DNA from: an uncultured Mogibacterium sp.
GTDB taxonomy: Bacteria; Bacillota_A; Clostridia; Peptostreptococcales; Anaerovoracaceae
Length of the DNA stretch: 17,710 nucleotides
Assembly (NCBI RefSeq): GCF_938039775.1
Contig: NZ_CALHTQ010000152.1
Location: 1 to 17,710 of the forward strand
Direction: 5' to 3'
Shown here: piece by piece, positions 15,875 through 17,710 of the stretch
Numbering within the stretch: the stretch's first letter is position 1
How the letters are laid out: every line of letters starts with the position of its first letter
Notes under the pieces: model-generated
Databases searched by the model: none
What the model saw: the letters and a program-made list of their open reading frames with translations, nothing else
Told to the model about the DNA's origin: nothing
Program-made: the position numbers and the translations under genes

Positions 15875-15934
15875 TTGCTACGTAGCAATCGTTTTTTCTG
15901 TTCAGCACGAGTCTTCTGACTATTCAGAAAAAAC
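15875..15934. other. Structured gap between the alarmone synthetase and valS genes
   Basis: Two symmetric elements lie here. One is a perfect 14-bp palindrome, TTGCTACGTAGCAA (15875-15888). The other is a pair of 10-base arms, GTTTTTTCTG (15891-15900) and CAGAAAAAAC (15925-15934), which would form a hairpin in the minus-strand mRNA across the stop codon of the alarmone synthetase gene. Neither is followed by a T-run in the direction of transcription. The role could be RNA processing, attenuation or protein binding; I cannot tell. No T-box-conserved sequence is present. Confidence 0.4.
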
Positions 15935-16612
15935 TTCGTGTCTGATATTCTCCATCCTATTATCCACATCCGCTAGTATCTCTGAGCAAATTTTCAGCTT
16001 GTTCTGAAGTTCCTCGCTCAAAGCACCTTTATTCTTGTACTTAAGCTCGTGTTCTAAGCTCGCCCATGTATCCATGGCAATGCTTCTAAACTGCATCTCA
16101 ACCGGAATCGATACCTTTTTGCTCACGAGGAATATCGGAACCTCAATAACCACATGGAGACTCCTATAGCCACTCTCCTTAGGATTTGAACTGTAGTCTT
16201 TAATCCTAATCAACTTGATATCCTCCTGTTTGAGCAGCAAGCTCGACAGCCTATAAATATCATCACGATAGTTGCATACAACTCTTACGCCTGCAATATC
16301 GTAAATCTGCTTTCTAATCTCAACTAGGTTATTGAGTGGATCTTCTATGCCATACCTTTCAGCTTTGTCAAATAAGCTATTTACTGACTTTAGCCTGTAC
16401 TGAATGTGGTGAATAGGACCGTGATCATCGTGCTGCTTGAAGTCATCGTCGAGAATCTCCAGCTTCGTCGAAATCTCTTTTATCGCAGCCTCATACTCGA
16501 GCCTAATATCAGCGATTTCTTGAAAAAAAGCCTCTTTATCTCGCACTAACTCAAGCTTGTTCTTACTCAACCTTTCAGGATTGAGTATCTCGTTAGTAAT
16601 ATTAATTCCCAC
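15920..16612 (-). CDS. Small alarmone synthetase, RelQ/YjbM type (p)ppGpp synthetase
   Basis: A 230-aa cytoplasmic enzyme that transfers pyrophosphate from ATP to GDP or GTP to make (p)ppGpp. Only the RelA/SpoT synthetase domain is present; there is no HD hydrolase, TGS or ACT domain. Visible motifs: QYRLKS (71-76, ATP side), YDIAGVRVVC (104-113), KDYSSNPKESGYRSLH (138-153, GTP side), VEMQFRS with its catalytic glutamate (171-177), and AMDTWASLEHELKYK (179-193). The catalytic set looks complete. I prefer a GTG start at 16612 because GAAGGA (16620-16625) lies exactly 7 bases upstream; the longest reading begins at a TTG (16660) with no ribosome binding site and would add 16 residues. It follows folD by 54 bases in the same operon and precedes valS. 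Confidence 0.92.
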   Translation of the reverse strand: MGINITNEILNPERLSKNKLELVRDKEAFFQEIADIRLEYEAAIKEISTKLEILDDDFKQHDDHGPIHHIQYRLKSVNSLFDKAERYGIEDPLNNLVEIRKQIYDIAGVRVVCNYRDDIYRLSSLLLKQEDIKLIRIKDYSSNPKESGYRSLHVVIEVPIFLVSKKVSIPVEMQFRSIAMDTWASLEHELKYKNKGALSEELQNKLKICSEILADVDNRMENIRHEVFSE

Positions 16613-16666
16613 TTTGTAATCCTTCAAAATCAAAGGTCTATCCAAGACCTTATTTATCAAAAATTA

Positions 16667-17530
16667 TTAGACACGCTCTGCAGCCTTCACGACATTGCGT
16701 AGAAGCAGCGCAGTCGTTACTGTGCCAACTCCTCCTGGAACTGGTGAATAGCTTAGTGCAGTAGGCATGCCCTCTGCCTCCAGGGCACCAGAATCGAAAT
16801 CTCCAGCTAGTTTTCCGTCCTTGCCAGTGCCTGTGCCAACGTCTATGATTGTCTGTCCATCGTGGAACAACTCTGGGCTATACGATTCAATCTGTCCTGT
16901 AGCAAGCACAACGACATCTGCTCTCTCGCAGGCCTCTCTTAAATTCTCATCTGTAGTTCTTGTATGGCATACAGTAACTGTTGCATTAGCATTCATCATC
17001 ATTAGCATAAGCGGTTTTCCTACTCTCATGCTTCTTCCAACGATTGTTACTTGCTTCCCCTTAAGCTCTACTCCATAGAACTTGAGAATCTCCATGCAGG
17101 ACTCGGCTGTGCATGCATAAAAAGCGTTAGGATCGTTTGCAAATAGATTTGCATAGGAGGCATCTGTAATCGCATCTATATCCTTAGCTGGGTTCAGTAG
17201 CACGCGTAGACGCTCACCATCGATTCCCTTAGGAAATGGCATCAGCATGATAATTCCGTCGATGTTATCATCGTTATTGAGCCTAGATAGTTCGTTTTCT
17301 GCCACGCTCTGAGACACTGTCTCTTCAAGCACTACCGACTCACAATCAATTCCATACTTAGCAGCTCTCTTGATGATAGCTCCCTCATAGTACTTCTCTC
17401 CGTCATCCTCCCCGATTCTAAAGGTAGCAATTTTAGGTGTATTGCCCGCTTCAGTCAGCGCATTAACCCTTGAAATAATGTCCTGATCTATAGCATCCCT
17501 TACAGGTGCACCCTTTAATAATATATTCAT
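16667..17530 (-). CDS. folD: FolD-family methylene-tetrahydrofolate dehydrogenase, clostridial branch
   Basis: A 287-aa cytoplasmic enzyme. FolD usually oxidises 5,10-methylene-THF with NADP and then hydrolyses methenyl-THF to 10-formyl-THF. The nucleotide-binding half is intact: VTIVGRSMRVGKPL (161-174), TVTVCHTRT, and YSPVPGGVGTVT near the end. In the substrate half, ungapped alignment of IGEDDGEKYYEGAIIKRAAKYGI-type sequence with the canonical YxxxK region keeps the Tyr (48) but gives Ile52 in place of the catalytic Lys; the canonical VQLPLP reads MLMPFP, so the catalytic Gln is Leu96. The KDxD aspartates are kept. This fits a clostridial FolD branch that may lack cyclohydrolase activity. 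I chose ATG 17530, preceded by GGAGG; the longer TTG reading starts at the transcription start itself. First gene of the operon. Confidence 0.9.
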   Translation of the reverse strand: MNILLKGAPVRDAIDQDIISRVNALTEAGNTPKIATFRIGEDDGEKYYEGAIIKRAAKYGIDCESVVLEETVSQSVAENELSRLNNDDNIDGIIMLMPFPKGIDGERLRVLLNPAKDIDAITDASYANLFANDPNAFYACTAESCMEILKFYGVELKGKQVTIVGRSMRVGKPLMLMMMNANATVTVCHTRTTDENLREACERADVVVLATGQIESYSPELFHDGQTIIDVGTGTGKDGKLAGDFDSGALEAEGMPTALSYSPVPGGVGTVTTALLLRNVVKAAERV

Positions 17531-17574
17531 ATCTAATGTTTCCTCCGTATTTTTCACGCATAAAACCAACTAAT

Positions 17575-17583
17575 ATTATAGCA
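17575..17583 (-). promoter_or_regulatory. Extended -10 promoter of the folD-glyA operon
   Basis: On the minus strand TGCTATAAT (17583-17575) is a perfect extended -10 element. No clear -35 box is seen 16-18 bases upstream. The start near 17568 gives a leader of about 38 bases before the folD ATG, containing GGAGG. It is placed just after the terminator of the preceding unit, so it should drive all five genes. Confidence 0.7.
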
Positions 17584-17613
17584 TAGTGACAAAAGAATTA
17601 GTACATTCTTTAA

Positions 17614-17657
17614 GCTAAACAACAAAAGTGTTATCACATAAAATATGCAATAACACT
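17614..17657 (-). terminator. Terminator of a gene beyond the right edge
   Basis: On the minus strand bases 17657-17627 form a stem of up to 14 bp including two G-T wobbles (AGTGTTAT paired with ATAACACT at the base), with a 3-nt loop. It is followed by TTTTGTTGTTTAG (17626-17614). It must end a minus-strand transcript entering from outside the window, isolating it from folD. The last 50 bases (17658-17710) are AT-rich with no feature I can support. Confidence 0.7.
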
Positions 17658-17710
17658 CATTATTGTAATTAATTTAAAAACACATTTTGTGCTGACTTCA
17701 AGCATGTATT

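Noticed and set aside
15875..15900. The palindrome followed by a T-run as a plus-strand terminator.
   Set aside because: The T-run is on the plus strand side but no plus-strand gene precedes it; on the transcribed minus strand there is no T-run after it.
16613..16660. TTG start at 16660 for the alarmone synthetase.
   Set aside because: No ribosome binding site, whereas GTG 16612 has GAAGGA at ideal spacing. The longer form cannot be fully excluded.
17531..17569. TTG start at 17569 giving a 300-aa FolD.
   Set aside because: It falls at the predicted transcription start and adds residues not seen in FolD; ATG 17530 has GGAGG upstream.
1..17710. CRISPR arrays, insertion sequences, phage genes, toxin-antitoxin pairs or defence systems.
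   Set aside because: I found no repeated spacer structure, transposase, integrase or defence-type motifs. The window reads as core chromosome.

Overview
The window looks like chromosome from a low-to-mid GC Gram-positive anaerobe of the class Clostridia. An [Eubacterium] Family XIII or Mogibacterium-like bacterium is my best guess, from the style of the proteins only. Supporting signs are strong AGGAGG-type ribosome binding sites, TTGACA/TATAAT-type promoters, hairpin-plus-T terminators, a small alarmone synthetase of the RelQ type, a clostridial FolD branch, and a short clostridial P-loop ATPase. I found no rRNA, tRNA, CRISPR array, insertion sequence or prophage. No gene-free stretch exceeds 300 bases; the longest gaps are about 220 bases (2190-2409) and 195 bases (3031-3225).

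Layout from left to right. (1) 81-2189, minus strand: a secreted GH25 lysozyme with two C-terminal Ig/Fn3-like domains overlaps a downstream gene for a membrane-anchored protein. The outer part of that protein resembles the C-terminal chaperone domain of trigger factor. A terminator follows. (2) 2261-3064, minus: a CoA-pyrophosphatase-type Nudix hydrolase whose promoter sits so close to the ATG that the mRNA may be leaderless. (3) 3162-5003, minus: a PEP-carboxykinase-fold protein of 564 aa whose Walker A reads like that of HPr kinase, with its own promoter and terminator. (4) 5040-6773, minus: hslO (Hsp33) and a short CorA-type transporter. (5) 6813-9524, plus: from a promoter interleaved with that of corA, a divergent MurE-type Mur ligase and a threonine aldolase-like PLP enzyme, closed by a strong hairpin. 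(6) 9578-9883, minus: a three-TM orphan. (7) 10010-10504, minus: a 140-aa P-loop ATPase whose near-consensus promoter is covered by an inverted repeat. (8) 10535-17583, minus: a five-gene operon read folD, small alarmone synthetase, valS, folC, glyA. A terminator from the gene beyond the right edge lies just upstream of its extended -10 promoter.

How the genes fit together. The right-hand operon joins one-carbon/folate metabolism (FolD, FolC, GlyA) with valyl-tRNA charging and (p)ppGpp synthesis. Overlapping valS/folC/glyA reading frames suggest translational coupling. The left half is mostly small, independent cell-wall, stress and metabolite-housekeeping units.

The best candidates for something undescribed are the lysozyme / membrane-tethered trigger-factor-C pair, the PEPCK-fold protein with an HPr-kinase-like nucleotide site, and the MurE-like ligase lacking the usual substrate motifs next to a PLP enzyme. 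These are inferences from motif reading; no database search was possible.
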